From: Ruminococcus sp.
GTDB lineage: Bacteria; Bacillota_A; Clostridia; Oscillospirales; Ruminococcaceae
Length of the DNA stretch: 20,583 nucleotides
Assembly (NCBI GenBank): GCA_017480485.1
Contig: JAFVAN010000004.1
Location: forward strand, 1 to 20,583
Direction: 5' to 3'
Made by a program: the position numbers and the translations under genes. Position 1 is the stretch's first letter; every line of letters starts with the position of its first letter. The notes below the pieces were generated by a model that saw nothing but the letters and a program-made list of their open reading frames with translations, was not told where the DNA came from and made no database searches. Shown one piece after another: positions 6,881-15,018 of this stretch.

Positions 6881-7813
6881 ATGCCTATCAAAATTCCCGA
6901 TAACCTGCCGGCGTTTTCAACGCTGGAAAAGGAAAATATCTTCGTTATACCTACCGAGCGGGCGGACCATCAGGACATCCGCGCCCTGAAGATCGCCATT
7001 GTCAACCTGATGCCCGATAAGATAACCACCGAGACCCAGCTGCTGCGGCTGCTCTCCAACACTCCCCTCCACGTCGACATCGATCTGGTGCAGATGAACC
7101 ACGTTTCAAAAAACACCCCTCAGGAGCATATGCTCAAATTCTATAAGTCCTTCGACGAGATAAGGGAGAACCGCTATGACGGCCTCATCGTGACAGGCGC
7201 CCCCGTCGAGAACCTTGAATTCGAGGACGTGGATTACTGGGAGGAGCTCTGCGAGGTATTCGAGTGGTCCAAGACCAACGTCTACTCCACCATCCACATC
7301 TGCTGGGGAGCGCAGGCGGGGCTCTACTACCACTACGGAATCCCGAAATATCCCCTGAAGGAGAAAATGTTCGGTAACTTCAAGCACCATATAACCTATC
7401 CCAGAAGCTCGCTGCTGCGGGGCTTCGGCGATGTCTTCCATTGCCCCCACTCCCGCCACACAGAGGTGCGCCGCTCGGATATCGACCAGCGCCCCGGGCT
7501 TGTGGTGGTTGCCGAGAGCTACGAGGCAGGCGTCCACGTCATCTCTGACCGTGAGGAGCGGCAGTTCTTTATCCTTGGCCACTGGGAGTACGACCGCGAG
7601 ACCCTCTCCAAGGAATACTTCCGCGACAAGGCAAAGGGGCTGGATATAAAGATACCCTACAGCTACTTCCCCGGCGACGACCCAGCCGAAAAGCCCATCT
7701 TCAACTGGAGCTGCTCAGCAAACCTGATGTACGCCAACTGGCTCAACTACTGCGTATACCAGAAGACCCCCTACGACCTGGGCGAGCTTGTGCCGCTTAC
7801 GGTGCACGTTTGA
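6881..7813 (+). CDS. metA: Homoserine O-acetyltransferase, MetA family
   Basis: This 310-residue cytoplasmic enzyme makes the first committed step of methionine synthesis, acylating L-homoserine. The fold is MetA-type. The catalytic Cys141 lies in [17 protein letters not shown]. The His-Glu pair lies in [10 protein letters not shown] (His234, Glu236), and PHSRHTEV near 189-196 is conserved. In the acyl-CoA specificity loop, [16 protein letters not shown] carries Glu110. Established work on MetA enzymes links Glu at this site to acetyl-CoA and Gly to succinyl-CoA, so I predict acetyl transfer despite the family being often labelled succinyltransferase. The ATG at 6881 has AAAGGAGG 8 bases upstream. 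It is monocistronic, with its own promoter and a strong terminator, and diverges from the degenerate-GGDEF gene. Confidence 0.95.
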   Translation: MPIKIPDNLPAFSTLEKENIFVIPTERADHQDIRALKIAIVNLMPDKITTETQLLRLLSNTPLHVDIDLVQMNHVSKNTPQEHMLKFYKSFDEIRENRYDGLIVTGAPVENLEFEDVDYWEELCEVFEWSKTNVYSTIHICWGAQAGLYYHYGIPKYPLKEKMFGNFKHHITYPRSSLLRGFGDVFHCPHSRHTEVRRSDIDQRPGLVVVAESYEAGVHVISDREERQFFILGHWEYDRETLSKEYFRDKAKGLDIKIPYSYFPGDDPAEKPIFNWSCSANLMYANWLNYCVYQKTPYDLGELVPLTVHV

Positions 7814-7833
7814 GGACGGGTGATATGACAAAC

Positions 7834-7863
7834 AAAAAGCTCCCCCGCGGGGGAGCTTTTTTA
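7834..7863. terminator. Bidirectional terminator between metA and clpX
   Basis: AAAAAGCTCCCCC pairs perfectly with GGGGGAGCTTTTT around a two-base centre, giving a GC-rich stem with T runs on both strands. It sits between the convergent stops at 7813 and 7879. Confidence 0.95.
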
Positions 7864-7878
7864 TTGCTTAAAAATATT

Positions 7879-9162
7879 TTATCCTACCCTGTCCTGCTTC
7901 TCCTTGGCAAGCTTGGAGGCGGGCAGGCGGGTTATAACGGGCTCGGCCTCGCCGCGGACGGCCTCGGGGGTGATGGTTATCCCGACGATGGAGGGGTCGG
8001 AGGGAGCCTCGAACATAAGCTTGGTCAGCAGTCTCTCGACGATGGAGCGCAGGCCGCGAGCGCCGGTTTTCTGGGCGATGGTGAGCCTTGCGATCTCCTC
8101 CTTGGCCTCGTCGGTGACGGTGAAGTCGATCTCGTCCAGGCGGAACAGCTTGGTGTACTGCCTGATAAGGGAGTTCTTGGGCTCGGTGAGGATGCGGCAG
8201 AGCGCAGCCTCGTCAAGCTCCTCCATAACTGTGATGACGGGCAGACGGCCCACAAGCTCGGGCACAAGGCCAAACTTCACAAGGTCCTGAGGCAGCACCT
8301 TCTTCATAACGTTGATGTCCTCGTCCTTGTTCTTGATGTTGCCGCCGAAGCCCATGGAGCTGGAGTCCGTGCGCTTTTTGATGGTGTTCTCAAGACCCTC
8401 GAAGGCGCCGCCGCAGATGAAGAGGATGTTCTTGGTGTCGATCTGGATGAACTCCTGATGGGGGTGCTTTCTGCCGCCCTGAGGAGGAACGTTGGAGACA
8501 GTTCCCTCGATAATTTTCAGCAGGGCCTGCTGAACGCCCTCGCCGCTGACGTCGCGGGTGATGGAGGTGTTCTCGCTCTTTCGGGCGATCTTGTCGATCT
8601 CGTCGATATAGATAATGCCCTTCGAGGCGGCCTCAACGTCGTAGTCGGCGGCCTGAATGAGCCTTGTCAGCACGTTCTCAACGTCGTCGCCCACATAGCC
8701 CGCCTCGGTGAGGGTGGTGGCGTCGGCAATGGCGAAGGGAACGTTAAGAAGCCTTGCAAGGGTCTGGGCCAGCAGGGTCTTGCCCGTGCCTGTGGGTCCC
8801 AGCAGCAGCACGTTGCTCTTCTGTATCTCAACGTCGTCCGTGTCCTCCAGAGAGAGTATGCGTTTGTAGTGGTTGTAAACGGCCACGGAGAGGGTCACCT
8901 TGGCCTCCTCCTGCCCGATGACGTACTCGTCCAGCACGGCCTTTATCTCTGCGGGCTTTTTGAGGTCAACGGTGGGGGCCTTGGGCTCCTCGGGCCTTAG
9001 GCGCAGATCTGCGGGGGTGGCAAGGCCCTGATCGCGAAGGATGTCGTAGCAGTAGGTCACGCACTCGTCGCAGATATTGTTGGTGCCGGCGGTGAACATA
9101 TTCTTCACCTTCATCTCGCTCTTTCCGCAGAAATTGCAGCGCTTGTAAACATCGTTTGCCAT
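7879..9162 (-). CDS. clpX: ATP-dependent Clp protease, ATP-binding subunit ClpX
   Basis: This 427-residue AAA+ unfoldase recognises tagged or misfolded proteins, unfolds them and feeds them into ClpP. The N-terminal C4 zinc-binding domain has CNFC at 9-12 and CDEC at 31-34. Walker A is GPTGTGKT at 122-129 and Walker B is [19 protein letters not shown] carries the RKH pore motif. [12 protein letters not shown] is the ClpP-docking loop, with MGF in place of the usual IGF. The conserved [12 protein letters not shown] follows. The start ATG at 9162 has AAAGGA upstream. It is last in the tig-clpP-clpX operon, but 205 bases with an inserted inverted-repeat element separate it from clpP. I see neither a CtsR-type nor a CIRCE operator. 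Confidence 0.98.
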   Translation of the reverse strand: MANDVYKRCNFCGKSEMKVKNMFTAGTNNICDECVTYCYDILRDQGLATPADLRLRPEEPKAPTVDLKKPAEIKAVLDEYVIGQEEAKVTLSVAVYNHYKRILSLEDTDDVEIQKSNVLLLGPTGTGKTLLAQTLARLLNVPFAIADATTLTEAGYVGDDVENVLTRLIQAADYDVEAASKGIIYIDEIDKIARKSENTSITRDVSGEGVQQALLKIIEGTVSNVPPQGGRKHPHQEFIQIDTKNILFICGGAFEGLENTIKKRTDSSSMGFGGNIKNKDEDINVMKKVLPQDLVKFGLVPELVGRLPVITVMEELDEAALCRILTEPKNSLIRQYTKLFRLDEIDFTVTDEAKEEIARLTIAQKTGARGLRSIVERLLTKLMFEAPSDPSIVGITITPEAVRGEAEPVITRLPASKLAKEKQDRVG

Positions 9163-9182
9163 AAGCGTTTTCCTTTCTTTAA

Positions 9183-9366
9183 GTCAGGACTACGGAAATC
9201 AATTTCCGAGAAGTCAGAGGTGAGAGGTTAGAGGTTAGATGTGGTGCGCCTGTCGGCGTTGATTTTAAATTTCTGTCCGCTTTGCGGACACCTTTTCTAA
9301 CCTCTAACATCTAATTTCTAACATCTCGGGAATTATTTTGTAAAAATAATTCCCGCGGTCAGGACT
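9183..9366. repeat. Intergenic inverted-repeat element E2 with 9-base flanking direct repeat
   Basis: GTCAGGACT occurs at 9183-9191 and again at 9358-9366, bounding 166 bases like a target-site duplication. Each inner end starts with its own small hairpin: GGAAATcaATTTCC on the left and GGGAATTATTTT / AAAATAATTCCC on the right. Purine-rich arms follow (AGGTGAGAGGTTAGAGGTTAGATG; from the right on the other strand, GATGTTAGAAATTAGATG and TTAGAGGTTAGAAAAGG). The centre is TGTCCGCtttGCGGACA. The 19-mer on the minus strand at 9279-9297 matches element E1. Confidence 0.7.
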
Positions 9367-9367
9367 G

Positions 9368-9958
9368 TTATCTGTGCTCTATCACTCTGTCAACGAGGCC
9401 GTATTCAAGGGCCTCCTGAGCCGAAAGGTAGTTGTCTCTCTCGGTATCGGCCGTGATCTGCTCGATGCTCTTGCCTGTGTTGGCGGCAAGGATGCGGTTC
9501 ATCTTCTCGCGGGTCTTTACAAGGTGGTCGGAGTGTATCTTGATGTCGGTGCACTGGCCCGAGAGCCCGCCGCCGCCGATGAGGGGCTGGTGTATCATTA
9601 TCTCGCTGTTGGGCAGGGAGAACCTCTTTCCCTTGGCGCCCGATGACAGCAGGAAGGCGCCCATAGAGGCCGCCATACCGATGCAGATGGTGGATACGTC
9701 ACACTTGATATACTGCATCGTGTCGTAGATCGCCATGCCCGAGGAGATGGAGCCTCCGGGGCTGTTGATATAAAGGTCTATGTCCTTCTCGGGGTCCTGG
9801 CTCTCAAGGTAGAGCAGCTGGGCCACAACAACGCTTGCAACGGCGTCGTCGATGGGGTCCGAGAGCATGATTATCCTGTCGTTGAGCAGCCTTGAATATA
9901 TATCGTAGCTTCTCTCTCCTCTTCCCGTCTGTTCAACAACGTAAGGTATAAGTGCCAT
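9368..9958 (-). CDS. clpP: ATP-dependent Clp protease proteolytic subunit ClpP
   Basis: This 196-residue serine protease forms the double-ring chamber that degrades substrates delivered by ClpX. The catalytic triad is visible: Ser98 in [11 protein letters not shown], His123 in MIHQPLIGG, and Asp171 in [14 protein letters not shown]. The oxyanion region [19 protein letters not shown] is intact and the length is standard with a short N-terminal stretch before [17 protein letters not shown]. The ATG at 9958 is preceded by AAAGGAGG. It lies 82 bases downstream of tig in the conserved tig-clpP-clpX order, coupling folding at the ribosome with quality-control proteolysis. Confidence 0.98.
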   Translation of the reverse strand: MALIPYVVEQTGRGERSYDIYSRLLNDRIIMLSDPIDDAVASVVVAQLLYLESQDPEKDIDLYINSPGGSISSGMAIYDTMQYIKCDVSTICIGMAASMGAFLLSSGAKGKRFSLPNSEIMIHQPLIGGGGLSGQCTDIKIHSDHLVKTREKMNRILAANTGKSIEQITADTERDNYLSAQEALEYGLVDRVIEHR

Positions 9959-10040
9959 AAATGCTTCCTCCTTTTGTCAATGCTAAATATGCTTTTCGCC
10001 CGCAAGAGCATTGCAGGCGAATAAAGCATTATTCTGTCGT

Positions 10041-11321
10041 TTACTTGATAACGGCGTTCTCCTTGATGAACTCTACTGCCTTACCGACAGCAACATCCTT
10101 GGCAACGTCCTCCTCGCTGATGTACATCTTTACCTGATCTACAGTCAGCTTGTAGTTCTCGGCGATGCCCTCGAGTTCCTTGGTGACCTCCTCCTCGGTG
10201 GCCTCGATGCCCTCGTTCTTAGCAACCTGCTCCAGCGCCAGCCTGAGCTTTACCTGCTTCTGGGCCTGCTCCATATAGGTGGCCTTCAGGGTCTCGGCGG
10301 TCTGGCCTGTGTACTGCATATACATTTCAAGGCTTATGCCCTGAGGCTGGAGCCTCTGGGCCAGCTCGTTGACCATCTCGTTGGCGCGGTTCTCAAACAT
10401 TACCTCGGGGATCTCGGCGGTCATGTTCTCTACCAGCTTGTCAAGGAGAGCGGTCTCGACCTCGTTGTCGGCCTGCTTCTCGTTTGCCTCCTCAAGCTTC
10501 TTCTTGGCGTCGGCCTTGAACTCGTCAACGGTGTCGAACTCAGATGTCTCGGAGATCAGGTCGTCGTCGATCTCGGGGAATTCCTTCTTGGTGATGGCCT
10601 TGAGGTTGATCTTGAATACTGCGGGAGCGCCTGCAAGATCTGCTACCTGATACTCCTCGGGGAAGGTAACGTTGATCTCGAACTGCTCGCCGATGGAGTG
10701 ACCAACGATGGCCTCCTCAAAGCCGGGGATGAACTGGCCGCTGCCAAGCTCAAGGTCGAAATCCTCGGCCTTGCCGCCGTCAAAGGCCTCGCCGTCCTTG
10801 AAGCCCTCGAAGTCGATAGTAACGGTGTCGCCTGTCTCGGCGGCTCTGTCGTCAACGGTTACGATGCGGACAGCCTTCTCCTGAAGCTTCTTGAGCTCGC
10901 GGTCGATGTCCTCGTCGGTGACCTCCTTGACGGTCTTCTCCACCTCGATGCCCTTGTAGTCCTTTACCTCTACCTCGGGCTTGGTGATGCAGGTGATCTT
11001 CATGGTAACGCCTGTTGCCTTGTCGCAGGCGGTGATCTCAACGTCGGGGCGGGCAACCAGCTCAAGGTTTGCCTCCTTGACTGCTGCGTCGGCCTCGGGT
11101 CCGTAGATAAGGTTTACGGCATCCTCATAGAAAACATTCTCGCCGTAGGTCTTTTCGATGAGCTTTCTGGGGGCCTTGCCCTTGCGGAAGCCGGGGACCT
11201 GTATCTTCTTCCTTGCGTTAAGGTAAGCCTTCTGCAGGGCCTCCTCAAAGGCCTCGGGGGAGATCTGTACCTCCAGCTCTACCTTATTTGTATCTACCTT
11301 GTTAGTTGATGTCAGACTCAT
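10041..11321 (-). CDS. tig: Trigger factor, ribosome-associated chaperone and peptidyl-prolyl isomerase
   Basis: The 426-residue chaperone binds at the ribosome exit tunnel and shields nascent chains. Its N-terminal ribosome-binding domain contains the signature GFRKGKAP near residues 45-52. An FKBP-type isomerase domain follows at about 155-245 (AETGDTVTIDFEGFKDGEAFDGG, then GSGQFIPGFEEAIVGHSIGE). A long helical C-terminal domain makes up the rest. Length is normal for the family. The start ATG at 11321 has GGAGG upstream. It is the first gene of the tig-clpP-clpX operon and has a near-consensus promoter. Confidence 0.98.
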   Translation of the reverse strand: MSLTSTNKVDTNKVELEVQISPEAFEEALQKAYLNARKKIQVPGFRKGKAPRKLIEKTYGENVFYEDAVNLIYGPEADAAVKEANLELVARPDVEITACDKATGVTMKITCITKPEVEVKDYKGIEVEKTVKEVTDEDIDRELKKLQEKAVRIVTVDDRAAETGDTVTIDFEGFKDGEAFDGGKAEDFDLELGSGQFIPGFEEAIVGHSIGEQFEINVTFPEEYQVADLAGAPAVFKINLKAITKKEFPEIDDDLISETSEFDTVDEFKADAKKKLEEANEKQADNEVETALLDKLVENMTAEIPEVMFENRANEMVNELAQRLQPQGISLEMYMQYTGQTAETLKATYMEQAQKQVKLRLALEQVAKNEGIEATEEEVTKELEGIAENYKLTVDQVKMYISEEDVAKDVAVGKAVEFIKENAVIK

Positions 11322-11404
11322 TTTACAATTCCTCCAATATTATTATTCGTCCGCCCGACGGTCCTTAAACAGTCATTTTCGGTCGAATGAAATCTATCCA
11401 AATA

Positions 11405-11433
11405 ATTATATCATACTCCGCGCGGTTTTTCAA
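11405..11433 (-). promoter_or_regulatory. Sigma-A promoter of tig-clpP-clpX
   Basis: On the minus strand, -35 TTGAAA (11433-11428) and consensus -10 TATAAT (11410-11405) have a 17-base spacer and an adjacent TG. The leader is about 75 bases. No CtsR heptad pair or CIRCE repeat is visible in 11322-11499. Confidence 0.9.
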
Positions 11434-11499
11434 GTATTTTTTGTAAATTGTCAATTTGCACAAAAAGTCCGCGGTGCTCAGTGCACAATGCACAAGGGA

Positions 11500-12207
11500 T
11501 CACTCCTCCCTTATCAGCTCGGTGATATCAAGGGGGTCAAATTTTAAGTAATCTGCGGCGATAAGGCGGTAGTTTATCCCGCCCCGCTTGCCGGTGACGG
11601 CGTTTGCGTGGGTCCTCTTGCCGTGGAGATGGCCGTAGAAGCACCATTTAATATTATGCTCCCGCAGCACCGCGAGCATGGGCTCGTTGCTGGTCTCGGC
11701 ATAGACGGGGGGGTAATGCAAAAAGGCAACGGGCCTAAGCCCCGCCGCCTCTGCCGAGCGGATGGAAACATCCAGCCGCTGGGCCTCCCGCAGCAGCACC
11801 TTCATGTCGGCGGCCTCGCCGTTTTCGTTTATCCAGCCGCGGCTCCCGCAGATGCCAAAGCCCTCGTAGGCGTAGTGGTTGTTGTGCAGGATGTTAAGGC
11901 TGGTAAGGCCCTGCTCCTCAAAAAAGCGGTTCATCTTCGAGGCGGTGTTCCACCAGTAGTCGTGATTGCCCTTAGAGATTATCTTCGTCCCGGGCAGGTC
12001 GTGGATGAACTTCATATCGGGGTAGGACTCCTCCAATGACATTGACCAGGAGATGTCCCCCGGCAGGACAACGGTGTCCTCGGGGCGTATTTTCGCTTTC
12101 CAGTTCTGCTCGATGCGCTCAACATAATTATCCCAGCCGCCGAAGATATCCATCGGCTTGTTGACCGCAAGGGGCAGATGAAGATCTGCGATAACGAAAA
12201 GGCTCAT
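11500..12207 (-). CDS. Calcineurin-like metallophosphoesterase
   Basis: This 235-residue protein has no signal peptide or membrane segment, so it is cytoplasmic. The dinuclear metal motifs of the family appear in order: FVIADLHLP at 4-12, VLPGDISWSM, ISKGNHDYWW, VAFLHYPPVY and FYGHLHGKR. It therefore hydrolyses a phosphoester or phosphodiester bond, but the substrate cannot be read from the sequence. The GGWDNYVERIEQNW segment after the first motif is common in a Clostridial group annotated only as metallophosphoesterase. I start it at the ATG at 12207 (AGGA upstream). The frame is open to 12255, but those residues lack a ribosome site and similarity to the family. It diverges from the DUF1540 gene and runs into the intergenic region holding the tig promoter. 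Confidence 0.92.
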   Translation of the reverse strand: MSLFVIADLHLPLAVNKPMDIFGGWDNYVERIEQNWKAKIRPEDTVVLPGDISWSMSLEESYPDMKFIHDLPGTKIISKGNHDYWWNTASKMNRFFEEQGLTSLNILHNNHYAYEGFGICGSRGWINENGEAADMKVLLREAQRLDVSIRSAEAAGLRPVAFLHYPPVYAETSNEPMLAVLREHNIKWCFYGHLHGKRTHANAVTGKRGGINYRLIAADYLKFDPLDITELIREE

Positions 12208-12291
12208 ATTTTTCCTGCTTTCTATCGTTTGCGAATAATCCGGCGCCGCCTGCACATACTAAGGTCACAAAACCCAAAGGAGGCACACACA

Positions 12292-12450
12292 ATGAAGGAC
12301 ACTCTCAGTTCGGTAAAATGCGACGTTACGAGCTGCGTCCACAATGTTGAGGGCAAGCGCTGCAGCGCGGACAAGATAACCGTCCGCTGCACCTGCGCAT
12401 CTCCCGACTGCGCGGACGAGACCCTCTGCGACACCTTCTCCCAGAAGTGA
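12292..12450 (+). CDS. DUF1540 cysteine-rich small protein
   Basis: A 52-residue protein with seven cysteines in the DUF1540 pattern: VKCDVTSCVHN near the start, KRCSADKITV in the middle, CTCASPDC, and the ending ETLCDTF. This family is common in Clostridia and Bacilli; its cysteines probably bind metal, but its role is unknown. The ATG at 12292 has AAAGGAGG 8 bases upstream; the frame is open further upstream but into the divergent intergenic region. It stands alone between the divergent metallophosphoesterase and its own terminator. Confidence 0.9.
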   Translation: MKDTLSSVKCDVTSCVHNVEGKRCSADKITVRCTCASPDCADETLCDTFSQK

Positions 12451-12472
12451 GGAGCGCGGCTCCGAAAAGCAA

Positions 12473-12508
12473 GCGCCTGCGGCGATAAAACCGCAGGCGC
12501 AGTTTTTT
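12473..12508 (+). terminator. Terminator after the DUF1540 gene
   Basis: GCGCCTGCGG pairs with CCGCAGGCGC around CGATAAAA, followed by AGTTTTTTA. On the minus strand the T run is interrupted, so it would terminate thrC less well. Confidence 0.9.
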
Positions 12509-12521
12509 ATAAGAATAATAC

Positions 12522-14015
12522 TTATTTTATGCCAAGGGCGTCGAAGACGTAGTCCTTCATGTCCTGCTTCTCGATGGTCTTTGTGAAGCGGACATCCTTG
12601 TCCCTGAGGGCCGCAAGAGATGCGGGGATGGGGAGCTTGGATACCTCTGCAAGCTTTTCCACAAGGGCGAACTCGTCGCTGTCGGTGTCCTCGCCGATGG
12701 CCGAGAGGACTGAGCCCGAAAACTTGTAGGGGCTGGCGGTGGAGGCGATCACTGTTCTGGTCTCGTCGCCTGTGGCCGCCTTGTAATCCTCGTAGACCTT
12801 AACGGCCACCGCTGTGTGGGTGTCGCAGGTGTAGGAATACTTGTCGTAGATCTCCTTGATGCAGGCCTTCGTCTCGGCGTCGTCGCAGAAGCCCGCGTAG
12901 AACTCCTCGGAGAGCACGGCCTTGACTGCGTCAGTCACCTCATAGCGGCCTGTCTCTGCCAGTGCGCCGAACCACTCCCTGATCTGCTTGTCGTCCTCGC
13001 CGCAGAGGTGATAGAGCAGCCTCTCAAGGTTCGAGGATATGAGGATATCCATAGAAGGCGAGATGGTGGTGTGGAAGGGCCTGTTGCGGTCGTAAACGCC
13101 TGTTCTGATAAAGTCTGTGAGCACGTTGTTGGCATTGGAGGCGCAGATGAGCTTGTTAACAGGCACGCCCATCTTCTTTGCGTAGTAGCCCGCAAGGATG
13201 TTGCCGAAATTGCCCGTGGGGACAACGATGTTTATCTTCTCCCCTGCCTTGATGTCGCCGTTCTCCACCAGCTGCGCGTAGGTGGAAACATAGTAGATTA
13301 TCTGCGGCGCCAGCCTGCCCCAGTTGATGGAGTTTGCGGAGCTGAACTGAAGCTTGTTCTCTTTAAGCTTTGCGGCGATGGCAGGGTCGGTGAAGATGGC
13401 CTTAACGCCGTTCTGTGCGTCGTCGAAGTTGCCCTTGATGGCGCAGACTCCCACGTTTGCACCCTCCTGAGTGGTCATCTGCTTCTTCTGCATGGCGGAG
13501 ACGCCGTTATCGGGATAGAACACAAGTATCTCGGTGCCGGGGACGTCCTTGAAGCCCTCGAGGGCTGCCTTGCCCGTATCTCCCGAGGTGGCAACGAGGA
13601 TAACTATCTTGCCCTCCACGTTCAGCTTCTTTGCAGAGGTGGTGAGCAGGTAAGGGAGTATCTGCAGGGCCATGTCCTTGAAGGCGCAGGTGGGACCGTG
13701 CCACAGCTCCAGCATATAGGTGCCGTCAAAGAGGTGGGCAAGCTCCGCAATGTTGTCGGAGTCGAAGTTCTTGTCGTTGTAAGCCCCCTCGACGCAGTAG
13801 CGGATGTCGGCCTCGGTGAAGTCGGTGAGGTACTTCGAGAAGACAAAGAAGGCTCTCTCGGCGTAGCTGAGCTTGCCGAGGGCTGCTATCTCCTCGAGGC
13901 TCAGTGCAGGTATCTCGGAGGGGACAAAAAGTCCGCCGTCCTTAGAGATGCCCTGAGCGATGGCCTGGGCCGAGGTAACGTTGACGCTTGAATCTCTTGT
14001 GCTCTTGTAATACAT
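12522..14015 (-). CDS. thrC: Threonine synthase
   Basis: This 497-residue PLP enzyme converts O-phosphohomoserine to threonine in the cytoplasm. The PLP lysine is Lys113 in HGPTCAFKDMALQILPYLL. The phosphate-binding and cofactor loop motifs VATSGDTGKAALEGF and VPTGNFGNILAGYYAKKMG are intact. The N-terminal MYYKSTRD, then QGISKDGGLFVP, is typical of the longer threonine-synthase class (about 450-500 residues). The ATG at 14015 has AGGAGG upstream. It follows yraN after 38 bases on the same strand with no visible promoter or terminator between, so it is probably co-transcribed with the lepB-rbgA-rnhB-yraN run. It shares the homoserine branch point with metA, elsewhere in the window. Confidence 0.97.
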   Translation of the reverse strand: MYYKSTRDSSVNVTSAQAIAQGISKDGGLFVPSEIPALSLEEIAALGKLSYAERAFFVFSKYLTDFTEADIRYCVEGAYNDKNFDSDNIAELAHLFDGTYMLELWHGPTCAFKDMALQILPYLLTTSAKKLNVEGKIVILVATSGDTGKAALEGFKDVPGTEILVFYPDNGVSAMQKKQMTTQEGANVGVCAIKGNFDDAQNGVKAIFTDPAIAAKLKENKLQFSSANSINWGRLAPQIIYYVSTYAQLVENGDIKAGEKINIVVPTGNFGNILAGYYAKKMGVPVNKLICASNANNVLTDFIRTGVYDRNRPFHTTISPSMDILISSNLERLLYHLCGEDDKQIREWFGALAETGRYEVTDAVKAVLSEEFYAGFCDDAETKACIKEIYDKYSYTCDTHTAVAVKVYEDYKAATGDETRTVIASTASPYKFSGSVLSAIGEDTDSDEFALVEKLAEVSKLPIPASLAALRDKDVRFTKTIEKQDMKDYVFDALGIK

Positions 14016-14053
14016 AAAAAATTCCTCCTAAATGCTGTATGTACTGCCGCCCG

Positions 14054-14428
14054 TCACTTGCTTGCATCGAAGGCGGAGACGTAATATTTAAGCTTGTAGC
14101 CGCCGAAGGCGTCCTCCTCGAGGACAGCCACATCAAAGCGGGAGCTGCCGCACCGGTGGCTAAGGCACCAGCGCTCGGCGGTGCGCACAAGGCTGCGGCG
14201 CTTGCCTGCGGTGATGCTCTCCTCTCCGGAGACCAATGCGCCCCTCTTGCGGAGCTTGACCTCCACAAAGGCGGTGATGCCCTCCTTCTCGGCTATAATA
14301 TCTATCTCGCCGCCGCGCACCGTGTAGTTGCGGCAGACTATGCGGTAGCCGTTCTTTTGGAGAAAGCCGCAGACCAGCTCCTCGCCCGCGCCTCCAACGG
14401 CCCGCTTATTCGGCGTTTTTCCTTGCAT
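14054..14428 (-). CDS. yraN: UPF0102 family protein, YraN-like putative endonuclease
   Basis: This 124-residue protein of the YraN/UPF0102 family has the fold and residues of Holliday-junction-resolvase-like nucleases. GGAGEELVCGFLQKNGYRIVCRNYTVRGGEIDIIAEKEGITAFVEVKLRK region: the motif GGEIDII supplies Asp near residue 43, and FVEVKLR the E-x-K pair. GEESITAGKRRSLVRTAERW and RFDVAVLE complete the family pattern. Biochemical function is not established. The ATG at 14428 lies inside the end of rnhB, giving a 23-base overlap. The same rnhB-yraN order occurs in many Firmicutes. Confidence 0.92.
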   Translation of the reverse strand: MQGKTPNKRAVGGAGEELVCGFLQKNGYRIVCRNYTVRGGEIDIIAEKEGITAFVEVKLRKRGALVSGEESITAGKRRSLVRTAERWCLSHRCGSSRFDVAVLEEDAFGGYKLKYYVSAFDASK

Positions 14429-15017
14429 AATATTTCTTCAGAAAGCTGGGCCTGTGCAGTGGGCAGGGGCCGAACTCGTCTATTTTTGCGTAGTGCAGCT
14501 TTGTGCCGTAGCCCTTGTGCTTTTCAAACTCGTACTCGGGGTAGTCCTTGGCGGCCTCGTCCATGTAGCGGTCCCTTGCCACCTTTGCAAGCACCGAGGC
14601 TGCCGCGATGGCCTGAGACTTGCCGTCGCCCTTGACGATGGCCTCATAGTCCTGCTCAAACCTCGGGGGCTGGTTGCCGTCGATGAGCACCACATCGGGC
14701 CGCTGAGACAGCTTTTCCACCGCCCGCTGCATGGCAAGCTTTGCGGCCTCAAGGATATTGAGCTTTTCTATCTCCTCAACAGAAGCGGTGGCCACAGCCC
14801 AGCAGAGGGCCTTTTCCTGTATGGTTTTTTCAAGCTGTTCCCGCTTCTTGGGAGAAAGCTTTTTGCTGTCGTTTATCTCGGGGATCTCGACGCCCTCGGG
14901 GAAGATCACCGCCGCGGCGTACACATCTCCCGCAAGGGGGCCTCTGCCCGCCTCGTCAACTCCGCAGATCAGCTTGTAGCGGTCGCGGTAGGCGTTGTCA
15001 AATTCAAAAAGAGTCAT
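14406..15017 (-). CDS. rnhB: Ribonuclease HII
   Basis: This 203-residue enzyme cleaves the RNA strand of RNA-DNA hybrids and removes misincorporated ribonucleotides. The active-site motif CGVDEAGRGPLAGDVYAAAV gives Asp21 and Glu22. The further acidic residues lie in DVVLIDGNQ and in VLAKVARDRYMDE. HKGYGTKLHYAKIDEFGPCPLHRPSF is the conserved C-terminal block. I start it at the ATG at 15017, with GGGAGG 6 bases upstream; an open extension to 15050 overlaps rbgA without a ribosome site. The rbgA stop lies one base upstream of this start, so translation is likely coupled. Confidence 0.96.
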   Translation of the reverse strand: MTLFEFDNAYRDRYKLICGVDEAGRGPLAGDVYAAAVIFPEGVEIPEINDSKKLSPKKREQLEKTIQEKALCWAVATASVEEIEKLNILEAAKLAMQRAVEKLSQRPDVVLIDGNQPPRFEQDYEAIVKGDGKSQAIAAASVLAKVARDRYMDEAAKDYPEYEFEKHKGYGTKLHYAKIDEFGPCPLHRPSFLKKYYARKNAE

Positions 15018-15018
15018 T

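Noticed and set aside
7810..9000. Plus-strand open frame opposite clpX, starting right after metA
   Set aside because: It crosses the strong terminator at 7834-7863 and is antisense to clpX.
10011..11309. Long plus-strand open frame opposite tig
   Set aside because: It mirrors the tig coding strand; the leucine-rich translation is what Lys/Glu codons give in antisense.
11478..11496. GTGCACAATGCAC palindrome and a similar ATTGTGCAT at the end of acpS
   Set aside because: Too short and imperfect to call a repeat family; the second lies in coding sequence.
11322..11499. CtsR or CIRCE heat-shock operator before tig
   Set aside because: I looked for GGTCAAA heptads and the TTAGCACTC/GAGTGCTAA repeat and saw neither.
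12816..13991. Long plus-strand open frame opposite thrC
   Set aside because: Antisense shadow of a recognised enzyme gene, without a start signal or domain pattern.
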